Shown here in pieces: positions 1 through 8,188 of a stretch of DNA of 64,000 bases. Both the position numbers and the translations under genes were made by a program. The stretch is from DATJPW01 sp963752855 (GTDB lineage Bacteria; Desulfobacterota; Desulfomonilia; Desulfomonilales; Desulfomonilaceae). The notes beneath the pieces were generated by a model that made no database searches, was not told where the DNA came from, and saw nothing but the letters and a program-made list of their open reading frames with translations. How positions within the stretch are numbered: the stretch's first letter is position 1; each line of letters begins with the position of its first letter. Location of the stretch: assembly GCA_963752855.1 (NCBI GenBank), contig CAVVZX010000054.1:1-64000 (forward strand), written 5' to 3'.

Positions 1-878
1 CCGGCCTTGCCAAGCCGAGGCACATGGCCGACGTAGACATTGGCGATGTCCTTTACCATTACCGGGATGCCGTTTGATTGCGTAAGGACGATATTCTGAA
101 TGTCGCTAACTTTCCAGCCCTGCGTCAGGTCGGAGGAGCCACCACTATCAATCAGGCCGACGCCTCGTATATTCACCGATTGTTGCCCAATATTGATGTT
201 GCGCCCGCCCACATTGGTATTGGCATTGCCGATGGCGCTCAACAACTGGGGTATAGTGATATTATAGGCTTCAAGCTTGTAGAGATCGGCTTCGACTTCG
301 AATTCCTTGGTTGTGCCTCCCCAGGTGTTGACCTGTATAACCCCCGGAACAGTGAGAAAGCGCCGTTGGAGAATCCAGTCCTGGACTGTTCGAAGGTTGG
401 TAAGGCCGAAATTGGGTGGGCCGACGACCTGATATCGGAAAATTTCGCCCACGAGGCTGGACCCCTGGATTACCGGTTGCACATTGTTGGGAAGATTGAC
501 CTTTTGTTGCAGGTTGAGCGCCGCCTGTGTGTATGCGAAATAATAATCGATTCCATATTGGAATGTGACGCTCACATAGGAGAGGCCATAAAATGAGTTC
601 GAGCGGATGGTCTCTACTCCCGGTGTGGCGGAAAGACCGACCTCCATCGGGATTGTATAGTAGCGCTCCATCTCCTCGGCGGAACTGCCGGGCGACTGAG
701 CGGTAATCGCAAGAATTACCGGCGCAGGGTTCGGATAAGCCTCGATATTCAGTCTTGTATAGGCATAGAAACCGCCACCCAAGAAAACGAGCAGGCACAC
801 CACCATAATGAGACGGCGGGTCAATACAAACACAAGAACAGATTTCAGCACGGGAACTCGTATAGGTTCACAATCCAT
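1..878 (-). CDS. RND metal-efflux permease, CusA/CzcA type (partial, C-terminus off the window)
   Basis: Inner-membrane proton-driven pump of a tripartite metal efflux system, by family. The frame is open from an ATG at 878 to the left edge, giving about 292 N-terminal residues. It shows the cytoplasmic start and first membrane helix (FVLTRRLIMVVCLLVFLGGG), then the N-terminal periplasmic porter segment with AYPNPAPVILAITAQSPGSS, a region aligning with the usual EVEVTTPGSSAEEVE area of CusA, and a later RGVGLIDSGG stretch. A GTG at 851 is an alternative start. It follows the adaptor gene by 57 bases on the same strand, so the two are probably cotranscribed. Metal specificity cannot be told, because the transmembrane Met/Asp residues lie outside the window. 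Confidence 0.88.
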   Translation of the reverse strand, partial: MDCEPIRVPVLKSVLVFVLTRRLIMVVCLLVFLGGGFYAYTRLNIEAYPNPAPVILAITAQSPGSSAEEMERYYTIPMEVGLSATPGVETIRSNSFYGLSYVSVTFQYGIDYYFAYTQAALNLQQKVNLPNNVQPVIQGSSLVGEIFRYQVVGPPNFGLTNLRTVQDWILQRRFLTVPGVIQVNTWGGTTKEFEVEADLYKLEAYNITIPQLLSAIGNANTNVGGRNINIGQQSVNIRGVGLIDSGGSSDLTQGWKVSDIQNIVLTQSNGIPVMVKDIANVYVGHVPRLGKA

Positions 879-935
879 TCACTGGGTATGTTTGCCGCTT
901 TCAAATTCTGGTAGGGTAGAACCGAATGAAATGCC

Positions 936-2060
936 TCAGCGAGAAGTGTTCGTCAGGGCCAGGGCGTTGCTCAGGAAAAGCGCCCCTTCTGTGGCGATCA
1001 ACTCTCCAAGTTGGAGACCCTTAACGATCTGATGGTATCCGTCCTGCTGTAAGCCGACCTTAACTCTGCGTTTCATGAACTTACGCCGGTCGGTTGTGAC
1101 CCAGACCGTCATCGTGCCGTCACCCTCCCGTACCACCCCATCAAGTGAGACGGCGAGAGCACGCATGGAATCACTCGTATCTATTGTAAGAGTGGCAAAC
1201 ATTCCGGGCCGTAGTTCGTGCTTCGGATCACCTATTTCTGAACGAACCAGGAGCCGATGGGTAGTCGGGTCAACGCTCTCCCCTATAATCGAAATCTTTC
1301 CTTCAAAAACCCTGTCCGGAAAGCAAGTTACCTTGACTTGAACTTTTTGTCCCACCTGGAATAGGGGACTGTCGCTCTCCGGGACAAACGCATTCACCCA
1401 CATCGTCGATATATCGGCAACAGAGTAAGGGGCGGGGAGGGCGCCTGGTTGCACAAAAAGTCCGGGCGCCGCATTGCGGGCTGTGACTCGGCCAGTTATC
1501 GGACTTGACACGACCATCATGGGGTCGATATTGCGTTCAGCAATAATCCTATCGGTTTCAGCTTCAGTCTTGCCGAATAAACGAACAGCATTGCGGGCTG
1601 CCTGCAATGCGCCCTCAGCGCTTTGTTGATCCGAAATCGCCTGGTCCAGTTCTCTCTGCGAAATCGCCCCCGTCTCATGAAGATACTTGGCACGCTCCAG
1701 CGTGAGGCCGGTCATTTTGAGCGCCGCATCAGCGGCAATCAGGGATGATTCTGCTTGGCTGAAGTCGGGGCTGTCTATCGTATAGAGCTTCTGGCCTTCG
1801 ACAACTTCGTCGCCCAGTTTTGCGAACAAGCTGATGATTTTCCCCTGATAGGGTGGAAAGACGTGGACCGTCATGTCCTGATTGAATTCGACACTGCCAA
1901 CCGCCTCTCGCCGGATAACGAAAGTGCGCTCAACCACCTGCTCGACCTTGACTGATTTAAGTTGCGCCTTATTTAATTCCACGCTGCTGATAAGGGAACC
2001 ATCCGCTGATTTATCCGAGGTCTGAGACGATTTCCCTTTCTCAATATTTACCGGTATCAT
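936..2060 (-). CDS. RND periplasmic adaptor (CusB/CzcB-like membrane fusion protein)
   Basis: Periplasmic adaptor linking the CusA-type pump to an outer-membrane channel. Visible are the barrel-sandwich lipoyl half (VHVFPPYQGKIISLFAKLGD), a coiled-coil hairpin (AESSLIAADAALKMTGLTLE onward), the second lipoyl half (VVSSPITGRVTARNAAPGLF) and a beta-barrel (MWVNAFVPESDSPLFQVGQK). The Met at 2060 is the first credible in-frame start. The frame stays open to 2252 but passes through a run of 38 A's, translated as poly-Phe. Just inside it is a CGCSNSS stretch resembling a mature lipoprotein N-terminus, so the true signal sequence is probably damaged by the homopolymer tract. No His/Met-rich N-terminal extension is seen. 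Confidence 0.85.
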   Translation of the reverse strand: MIPVNIEKGKSSQTSDKSADGSLISSVELNKAQLKSVKVEQVVERTFVIRREAVGSVEFNQDMTVHVFPPYQGKIISLFAKLGDEVVEGQKLYTIDSPDFSQAESSLIAADAALKMTGLTLERAKYLHETGAISQRELDQAISDQQSAEGALQAARNAVRLFGKTEAETDRIIAERNIDPMMVVSSPITGRVTARNAAPGLFVQPGALPAPYSVADISTMWVNAFVPESDSPLFQVGQKVQVKVTCFPDRVFEGKISIIGESVDPTTHRLLVRSEIGDPKHELRPGMFATLTIDTSDSMRALAVSLDGVVREGDGTMTVWVTTDRRKFMKRRVKVGLQQDGYHQIVKGLQLGELIATEGALFLSNALALTNTSR

Positions 2061-2149
2061 TGATAGAGTATATGCCGGTTGATATGAACTATTGCTGCAA
2101 CCGCACCGAATAGATTTTATATTTTCCCTCTGAACTCCATCATGGATCC

Positions 2150-2193
<44 letters not shown>

Positions 2194-2257
2194 TCCCTGA
2201 TATGAGGGAGCAAGACCCATGAATTGATTATATTCCGGCTGGCCATACACACTATCC

Positions 2258-2926
2258 TTAATCTTTATTCCTAGAACTTTTTTCCTCGAGCTCCAAAGTC
2301 GATTTTTGTATTAACATTTTCTGACTGCTGTTGTTGACATTAACTCCAGTGGTTCTCGTAAGATTGGGATTCAAGTTGGTAGCATTATTTCGTGGGACCC
2401 CAATGTTTTGCTTGAAAGTTTGATTTCCCCTTAAGGCATTAATATTCATACTTTTATTGCCAGTCCCATACATTTTGTTATTCATCTGGGTTAGGCCGGG
2501 ATTGACGGAGCGAGTAACAGTGGGCGCGTAGTTGGAGCGATTGGTGGAAAAAGTGTTTGATCTGTTTATTCCCCTTAAGGCATTAATATTCATACTTTTA
2601 TTGCCAGTCCCATACATTTTGTTATTCATCTGGGTTACGCCGGGATTGACGGAGCGAGCAACAGTGGGCGCGTAGTTGGAGCGATTGATGGGAAAAGTGT
2701 TTGATCTGTTTATTCCACCGAGGGGAAAGCGATTAACAGGCTGTGTAACAGCAGGTCTATAATCACCGCGATTAGGTTGAAAAGCCTGTGCTGCCTCGAT
2801 AAGAAAAGGGACAAGAAACAGTGCGAGCAATGGAACTGCCAACACTTTCCCTCCAGCGACAACTCCTGAAATCTTGCGGTAATACGTGAGGTTGGCGATT
2901 AATTTCACTGATTCCCTTGATTCCAT
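2258..2926 (-). CDS. Secreted Asn/Ser-rich repeat protein of unknown function
   Basis: Not recognised. The 222-residue protein has a hydrophobic signal near residues 25-48 ending in AQA, then an Asn/Arg/Ser/Thr-rich, low-hydrophobicity mature part. About 48 residues (GINRSNTF...INALR) occur twice in tandem, matching a 144-base DNA duplication. There is no Cys and the C-terminus is charged (LELEEKSSRNKD). It lies immediately upstream of the RND adaptor on the same strand, so it could be the first gene of the efflux operon, perhaps as a periplasmic or surface protein. That link rests on position only. Confidence 0.6.
   Translation of the reverse strand: MESRESVKLIANLTYYRKISGVVAGGKVLAVPLLALFLVPFLIEAAQAFQPNRGDYRPAVTQPVNRFPLGGINRSNTFPINRSNYAPTVARSVNPGVTQMNNKMYGTGNKSMNINALRGINRSNTFSTNRSNYAPTVTRSVNPGLTQMNNKMYGTGNKSMNINALRGNQTFKQNIGVPRNNATNLNPNLTRTTGVNVNNSSQKMLIQKSTLELEEKSSRNKD
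2427..2714. repeat. Tandem 144-bp duplication inside the repeat-protein gene
   Basis: Two direct copies (about 2427-2570 and 2571-2714) differ at only a few bases, for example ggtta versus ggtta-c near the copy middles and ggtgg versus gatgg. The length is a multiple of three, so the coding frame is kept. The near-identity points to a recent duplication. Confidence 0.9.
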
Positions 2927-3490
2927 TCTATGTGTTTCTCACGATTCACCTTCCTCTCTCGGAGGAGCCTGACAGGGTTATTGCCACGGCTTAGGCGTCT
3001 AGTATCTTTGGTGTATCATTATGCGCCATGCCTTGCAGACCGGCTTACTTTACAGCCGATTTCCACGAAAGGTCAGAAATTTCTGTCACATCTGAGCCAA
3101 GTCGCCTATTTTGGAGCATCATTTTCTTTTCCCTCTGAACTCCATGATGGACCCGTCCTCAAGTTATCTATGGCGCCAAATCGTAACCGGAATTATGCGG
3201 CGGTCTTGCCATTTTGAGCGTTTTGGCCTCGCTAAGGGGTCGAAAAATAGCGCCGGAGACCTCGAAAAGGTCTCCGCATGGAGTCCCGGACGCCCTGTCG
3301 CAGGCAAAACGTCGTCAGGTTGTTGACAGAGCCTGACTTTTCCTGTTTTTGAGCGTACCACACCGCATGCTCCTCGTCAATCAGTTCGGAAAGAATTGAA
3401 CCTGATTATTATTGCCGTCAAGAAAGCCGACGGACAAATGGTCTTCAACCCGGGGCCGTACACATTTTCGCACAGCTTGCGGTTCCGTAT
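2927..3490. other. Intergenic region without a convincing gene
   Basis: Short open frames here have no recognisable protein features. The stretch holds the 28-bp repeat copy and one hairpin at 3254-3276 (stem CGGAGACC/GGTCTCCG around a 7-base loop). No T-run follows the hairpin on either side, so terminator function is doubtful. The leader and promoter of the leftward repeat-protein gene should lie near its low-coordinate end, but no clear promoter was found. Confidence 0.5.
3127..3154. repeat. 28-bp dispersed direct repeat (partner at 2122-2150)
   Basis: The block beginning ttttccctctgaactccat occurs here and again at 2122-2150, next to the poly-A run, with two or three mismatches over 28 bases. 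The partner lies in the damaged 5' part of the RND adaptor gene, so the pair may mark a recombination or misassembly point. Confidence 0.7.
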
Positions 3491-4039
3491 CTATTTCTTG
3501 TCTCTCATGGTCTTCGCTGCCTCCATCATAAGGCTTTGACCATCCGTCATGAGCTTATCAGCGGTGTTCACGTCCGTCTTTTGCATCATTCTTAAGCCCC
3601 GCATCATTGTCCTGGAGCCCTTCATTAATTCTTCCGGCCTAGGGTCAGTCATCATTTTTTCGGCTTCCAAGATCATCTTCTGACCCTGCTGCATCAACTT
3701 CTCCGCCCCTTCTGCATTCTTCTTGGCTTTCAGAACTTGTAGGCCATCCATCATCAGCTTTGCGCCTCGTTTCATTGTGTCCTTCTGTATCTGTGCTGTC
3801 GCCTTTTCCGATTCCATCATCATTCTGTGTCCGTCTTTGATCATCTTCTCTGCTGAGCCTAGATCCTTCTTCTGCCGCATTATCTTCCTGCCTTCTACCA
3901 TCTGATCGGCCCCCTTTTTCATCATCGATACTGCAGTTTCCCAATTGTTAGATTCAGCAATAGCGTATGGGTGGGCCTGAAGAATCATTCCAACCACGAA
4001 GAAAGCTGCTAATATCCGTTTGATACTCTTGATTTCCAT
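3491..4039 (-). CDS. Secreted Met/Lys-rich helical repeat protein
   Basis: Family not recognised. The 182-residue protein has a signal peptide (about residues 1-28, ending YAIA). The mature part is almost wholly amphipathic helix with about four degenerate repeats of some 40 residues, each carrying MMKKGADQMVEGRKIM-like text. Met is very frequent (MMM, MM pairs) and there is no Cys. Met-rich periplasmic helices bind Cu(I)/Ag(I) in some proteins, and a CusBA-type system lies 1.2 kb away in the same orientation, so a metal-buffering role is a reasonable guess but unproven. Confidence 0.7.
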   Translation of the reverse strand: MEIKSIKRILAAFFVVGMILQAHPYAIAESNNWETAVSMMKKGADQMVEGRKIMRQKKDLGSAEKMIKDGHRMMMESEKATAQIQKDTMKRGAKLMMDGLQVLKAKKNAEGAEKLMQQGQKMILEAEKMMTDPRPEELMKGSRTMMRGLRMMQKTDVNTADKLMTDGQSLMMEAAKTMRDKK

Positions 4040-4142
4040 TCTGATTGGCGCCTCCGATTAGTCTGCAAAGCTATACATCATCGTTTAGTTTTGGCAAGAC
4101 CTATGTATCCTTCGCCCTTCCCAACTGCACACTCAAGATTTT

Positions 4143-4532
4143 TCACTTTGTTTTAGCTGGCAATGTCTTTACGGAGTATCGTCGTCCGGTCTCTCTCGAA
4201 TTTTGGATTGAGCCCCGGTATTGATAAAGATTTCGTTCGTCATGTTCTCGTGATGACTGGCTGAGGCCATCTCGCCGGTTCCCGGAAGCTTGCGTGCTTA
4301 TGAGGCCGCTCAAGAATGCCGTCGGACCACCAGCATCATACATGCGCACAACGACAGCCGGTCGTTCCATGCTGCCCGCCGCCAACGACACGTCCGGATT
4401 CGGCCAAGCGATCAAAAGCATTATCGAAAATATCAATTGCTCCACTTTGCGCCTCCCCAACAACCTTTCATTCCTATGGAGATCCCTGTTTGCCTTGAAA
4501 TATCGCAGAAAAATGTTATCGTCTTTTAACAA
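4143..4532 (-). pseudogene. Remnant of a multihaem cytochrome 3' end, in a small open frame
   Basis: The 129-codon frame has a signal-like stretch (IFSIMLLIAWPN...SLAAG). Its downstream third aligns at DNA level with the 3' end of the intact pentahaem cytochrome gene at 6844-8130. The segment coding NPKFERDRTTILRKD, in another frame, matches NDPNFKGDQTTIFRKT, and MYDAGGP matches MADAQGP. No CxxCH motif remains and the frame switches within the homologous part. I read it as a decayed paralogue fragment. A short expressed secreted protein cannot be excluded. Confidence 0.55.
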
Positions 4533-4700
4533 GGGACTGCGATTTTCGTCTAATGATTAAGAAGTCGAAAAAAGAGAGGTTGGTATCTGAAAAATTCTAA
4601 TATGACATGAAACAACTTTCCAGGTGAAAAACACGGGAATTGCTCAATTTAAACCGACAATAGACAACACGTAATTCGCAACAACGAAGGGGTACGAACA

Positions 4701-5138
4701 ATGAGAAAAATAGTTATATTGGCACTGATCGCTTTTGCGGTTTTGGTAATGGCGCGGGCCGGGCCTGCGTATGCGGCGCAGACGACGGGAGGGTCCGTTT
4801 TGGCTGTGGACACGGTAGTCGGAACCCAAAATCCTATTCCGGTCCAATTAGTCAGAGGCATGCACGGGGGCAGTGTTGGTCACATGAGCGTCTCGCGCGG
4901 CAGTGTTGGCAGTCGCGGCAGTATTGGCAGTGTTCGAGGCGCTCGCTTCAACAATAGTTTTCGTGGCGCCCGTTTCAACCATGTTCGATTCCACAATGCC
5001 CGCTTCCGTCATTTCCGTCACTTTCGACCATTCGTCTTTAGCTCTGTTGCCCCCTATAGTAGTTACTACTATAACAACTATCGCAACTGCTACTGGGATG
5101 GCTACGCGTGGATATGTGACGACGATTACACTTATTGA
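4701..5138 (+). CDS. Small secreted Gly/Ser-Arg/Phe-rich protein
   Basis: Unknown function. The 145-residue protein has a signal peptide (residues 1-25, ending AYA) preceded by an AAGGGG ribosome site. It then has GGSVGH/RGSVGSRGSIGSV repeats, an Arg/His/Phe/Asn-rich middle (FRGARFNHVRFHNARFRHF) and a Tyr-rich tail with two Cys (NCYWDGYAWICDDDYTY). Proteins of this composition are common small exported proteins in soil and sediment bacteria. The Tyr-rich tail and paired Cys suggest a folded or cross-linked surface peptide. Confidence 0.65.
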   Translation: MRKIVILALIAFAVLVMARAGPAYAAQTTGGSVLAVDTVVGTQNPIPVQLVRGMHGGSVGHMSVSRGSVGSRGSIGSVRGARFNNSFRGARFNHVRFHNARFRHFRHFRPFVFSSVAPYSSYYYNNYRNCYWDGYAWICDDDYTY

Positions 5139-5723
5139 ACCGGACGCGCATTAGTGGCTGCCTGTGATTGATTTAATGAAAAAGATAAGTTAGTGCGACG
5201 TTGGAGGTTTTCAGTTTATAACCTGTCGCTGTAGGTCTCATGATTGAGCGCGGCGGCGGAGAGATAGGACCGGAAGTCGGAGGATCTTTTTCTCGGCTTC
5301 CGGTATTTTCTTGAGCAGGAAGGTCAGTGGAGACCTATGGGCTTAACGCCGGCTTTCACACATGATCTTCCAAAAGACCGAGAGATGCAAAACCGCATTT
5401 GCCTTAATGAAAAGGCCTGCTCCATCCTGTTGTTGAGCGCCCCTCACCACAAATTCACCAAGCAACCAATACCCTGTGTGTCGCATTTGACCAGGATTCA
5501 GGGCGGCGTCCGCGAATGGAAGCGCCGAAGGCCTACAAACACAAATCTCTGATTGTGCGGCGTTACTTGGTTTTACCCACCCCCTCGGATGTTACGGATC
5601 AGTATGCCCTTGCTTGACTGACAACCTTTGTGCAGACACCCTTGCCTTAAACTCGATCCGTACCAATAATAAGAGCACCAGCAGGAACCCCGAATCAACG
5701 GTTTTGGCGCCGGGAGGCTTGTG
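5139..5723. other. Intergenic region with one hairpin
   Basis: No credible gene. A hairpin at 5270-5303 (CCGGAAG...CTTCCGG with a T-rich loop) is followed by a short T-rich stretch and could terminate the upstream secreted-protein gene, but it lies 130 bases beyond that stop. A GGGAGG ribosome site at 5712-5717 belongs to the next gene. Confidence 0.45.
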
Positions 5724-6773
5724 ATGGAAATCAAGACAGTCAGAATTCTCAAAGTCATCATGTGTGTCGTCGTAGTAATTGCTAGTGTACTCGCTTACTT
5801 CCTATGGGAAAGCCGTAACGAGACGGCAAAGGTCGTCGTCTATACCTCCGTCGATCAGCCTCTCGCCGCTAAAATATTTCGTGAATTTGAGAGTGATACA
5901 GGCGTCTCCGTACGAGCCGTCTTTGATAGTGAACAAACTGAGGGTCGGGGGCTTGTGAGCCTACTTCTTGCCGAATCCTCCAGCCCGCAAGCGGACGTTT
6001 TCTGGTCGGGAGATCCGGCTCATTCCTTGTTGCTGGTGAATCGAGGGATTGCCCAACCATATGTTTCGCCGGCTGCGGCTGATATTCCGTCAGAGTTCAA
6101 ATCACCTGACGGGAGTTGGACAGGTCTTGCGGCTCGCGCGGGTTCTTCTGGTTAACAGGAACGGGATTGCCTCAGGGGAAATGCCGTCTTCTATTCGTGA
6201 CCTGACCAACCCTCGGTGGAAAGATCAGACAGCAGTTGCCAACCTACTGTTCGGCACAGGCCACGTACCAAATCTCTGCTCTGTTCACAATCTGGGGCGA
6301 TGAGAAGGGCAAAGAATTCCTGAGCGATTTGAAAGCCAATGATGTTCGCATTGCCAGATCGCACGCTGAGGTCAAGGGGCTGGTCGTTGGGGGCGAGGTG
6401 GCTTTCGGTCTCCTTGACACCGATGACGCGGCAGAAGCGTTAAAAGAACAAAGCAACCTGGAGATAGTGTATCCCGATCAGAAAGATTTAGGAACTCTGG
6501 TCATACCATCCACTCTGGCGCTACTCCGCGGTGGACCTAACACTGAAGGCGGAAAAAAACTTATCGATTTTCTTCTTTCGAAAAAAGATCGAGCGACAAA
6601 TGGTGGAATTAGGGGGCTATATTCCACTCCGATCTGGAATTCCCGGACCGCCCAATATTCGGAAGATCGGGGATTTCAAAATGATGACAATCAATTACTC
6701 CAAGGTAGCCGATGAAATGGATGAAGAGATGCAGCCCGTCCAGCCCTGGCTACGACAATGGTTGGGACGGTGA
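5724..6773 (+). pseudogene. Iron-type ABC substrate-binding protein, three frameshifts
   Basis: Periplasmic Fe(III)-type binding protein (FbpA/AfuA family, extracellular solute-binding family 1/13). It starts at ATG 5724 behind GGGAGG, with a signal/anchor, then KVVVYTSVDQPLAAKIFREF, QADVFWSGDPAH, SWTGLAARA, a middle with FTIWGDEKGKEFLSDLKAND and a C-terminal NYSKVADEMDEEMQPVQPWL. The frame breaks near 6140 (two bases lost in gcgcgg), near 6259 (extra G) and in the A-run 6581-6586 (extra A). All three are single events against the paralogue at 12350-13438. It may be a real pseudogene or a misread intact gene. No permease lies beside it. Confidence 0.8.
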
Positions 6774-6843
6774 TATCCTCCTTAATGTTTCGCCCCAGCT
6801 CTATCTTTTTCCGGGTCCGGCTTCGGCTCTTCCTGTCCTTTAT

Positions 6844-8130
6844 TTATTTTACCTTGAAGGGTAAGGTCTTGCGGAATATCGTCGTCTGGTCTCCCTTGAA
6901 ATTCGGATCGTTGTAGCGATTCAAGTCATAGACGAGACTCGCACGGACCTCGTAATCGCCTTTCTTTAGCTTCGGGTCCCAGCTCAGTATGCGCTCTTCA
7001 CCTGCTCGAATTATAGTTTCATGGGGGCCTTGCGCATCTGCCATGCTTACCGAGATTGCATCCGGGCGTTTTTTGTCCTCTTCCAGAAACGCTTTGTCAT
7101 CAGGACGGTCTCCATACCAAGGCGCAAACATCCAGTCCTGCTTGGCGACAAGCTTGCCTTTGCCATCGACCACATCAGCTTTGAGATACATGCCCCGCCG
7201 GTTAGATCCTGTGGGAACGGAATGCCCAGCGCCGAGGTTAACCATGTGAAAGCTGAGCGCGGACGTTGATTCTTTTTCGGACACAATGACAAGGCTCAAT
7301 GCGCCTGAGATTCTTTGAGGAGAATGTCCGCCGGTCCACAAATGTCTGGCTACCGCCCTAATCGGCACATCTTCGTTCTCAGCCGATTTCCGAAGAGTTC
7401 TCGGCATGTGACAATCTTGGCACTGTTGTAAACCCAATCCAGGCTTGTGAAAATCATCCCGCCATTCGAGAAAAGTTTGAGTTTGTTTTGCCACCACCCG
7501 CTTGCCTGCTGAGTGGCAATACGCACACATGGCTGCCGTCTGAATTTTGGGGTCCTTGACGGTTTCGTGCGGCGCTGCTCCTCCATAAGGCCCCCGAATC
7601 TTTCCATCGGGAGTCAGATGACAACTGGCGCATGTTATCCCAACGGCTTCTTTACCTTGAGGCCGCCCCTTGGGCCGCTCGATTTCGACTTTGTCAAGAT
7701 CGGGGAGATCAAAAGGCTCAGGATAGTGGCACACATTGCAGGACTTGCCCCCCATCTCTATATCGCGAGCGTGCATGGGCCAGGGATCGGTTCCTGCAAA
7801 TGAGTGTGCGGAACCCGCAGTCAATACTCTTCCCGGAAGAGAGAGTAATTCTTGCTTTGGATCCTTATAAGCCATCGGTTTATAGGTAATGTCAGATCCG
7901 AATCCGAAGGCATACTCTCGGTAGATTGCCTGGTGGCACTCGCCACATTCGGCTGACGGAGTTGCCGTTCCCTGGGGAAAGTCTTTGGACTTGGCTGCGG
8001 CAGGGGATTTCTTGGTATCTGTCGCCGCGGGCTGTTGCTGGGCTTGTGCCGCGCTCTTCTCCGGATAGACCAGGGCTAAGATCCCTGCGATTATTAAGAG
8101 CGCCAAGACAAGAATACTTGCCTTTCTCAT
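6844..8130 (-). CDS. Periplasmic pentahaem c-type cytochrome
   Basis: Exported electron carrier or oxidoreductase. The 428-residue protein has a signal/anchor (residues 4-22), an Ala/Gln/Lys-rich linker to about residue 58, then five haem motifs: CGECH (C62), CNVCH (C131), CASCH (C167), CAYCH (C202) and CQDCH (C237). Haem spacing resembles the cytochrome c554-like family. The last 150 residues are haem-free and beta-rich with GHSVPTGSNRRGMYLKA, a motif seen in cytochromes with a C-terminal immunoglobulin-like domain. It lies 58 bases behind the outer-membrane barrel gene on the same strand, suggesting an outer-membrane electron-transfer or respiratory pair. Confidence 0.88.
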   Translation of the reverse strand: MRKASILVLALLIIAGILALVYPEKSAAQAQQQPAATDTKKSPAAAKSKDFPQGTATPSAECGECHQAIYREYAFGFGSDITYKPMAYKDPKQELLSLPGRVLTAGSAHSFAGTDPWPMHARDIEMGGKSCNVCHYPEPFDLPDLDKVEIERPKGRPQGKEAVGITCASCHLTPDGKIRGPYGGAAPHETVKDPKIQTAAMCAYCHSAGKRVVAKQTQTFLEWRDDFHKPGLGLQQCQDCHMPRTLRKSAENEDVPIRAVARHLWTGGHSPQRISGALSLVIVSEKESTSALSFHMVNLGAGHSVPTGSNRRGMYLKADVVDGKGKLVAKQDWMFAPWYGDRPDDKAFLEEDKKRPDAISVSMADAQGPHETIIRAGEERILSWDPKLKKGDYEVRASLVYDLNRYNDPNFKGDQTTIFRKTLPFKVK

Positions 8131-8188
8131 GAGCCTGAACCTCCTGCGTTTCTACGTGGTCCACCGACAACACGAGGCTGCCGGTCTC

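Noticed and set aside
271..798. A 175-codon minus-strand frame over the CusA-like gene
   Set aside because: It is another frame of the RND permease, whose own frame is continuous and shows family motifs.
5337..5552. 71-codon frame upstream of the broken binding protein
   Set aside because: No signal, domain, composition or ribosome site to support it.
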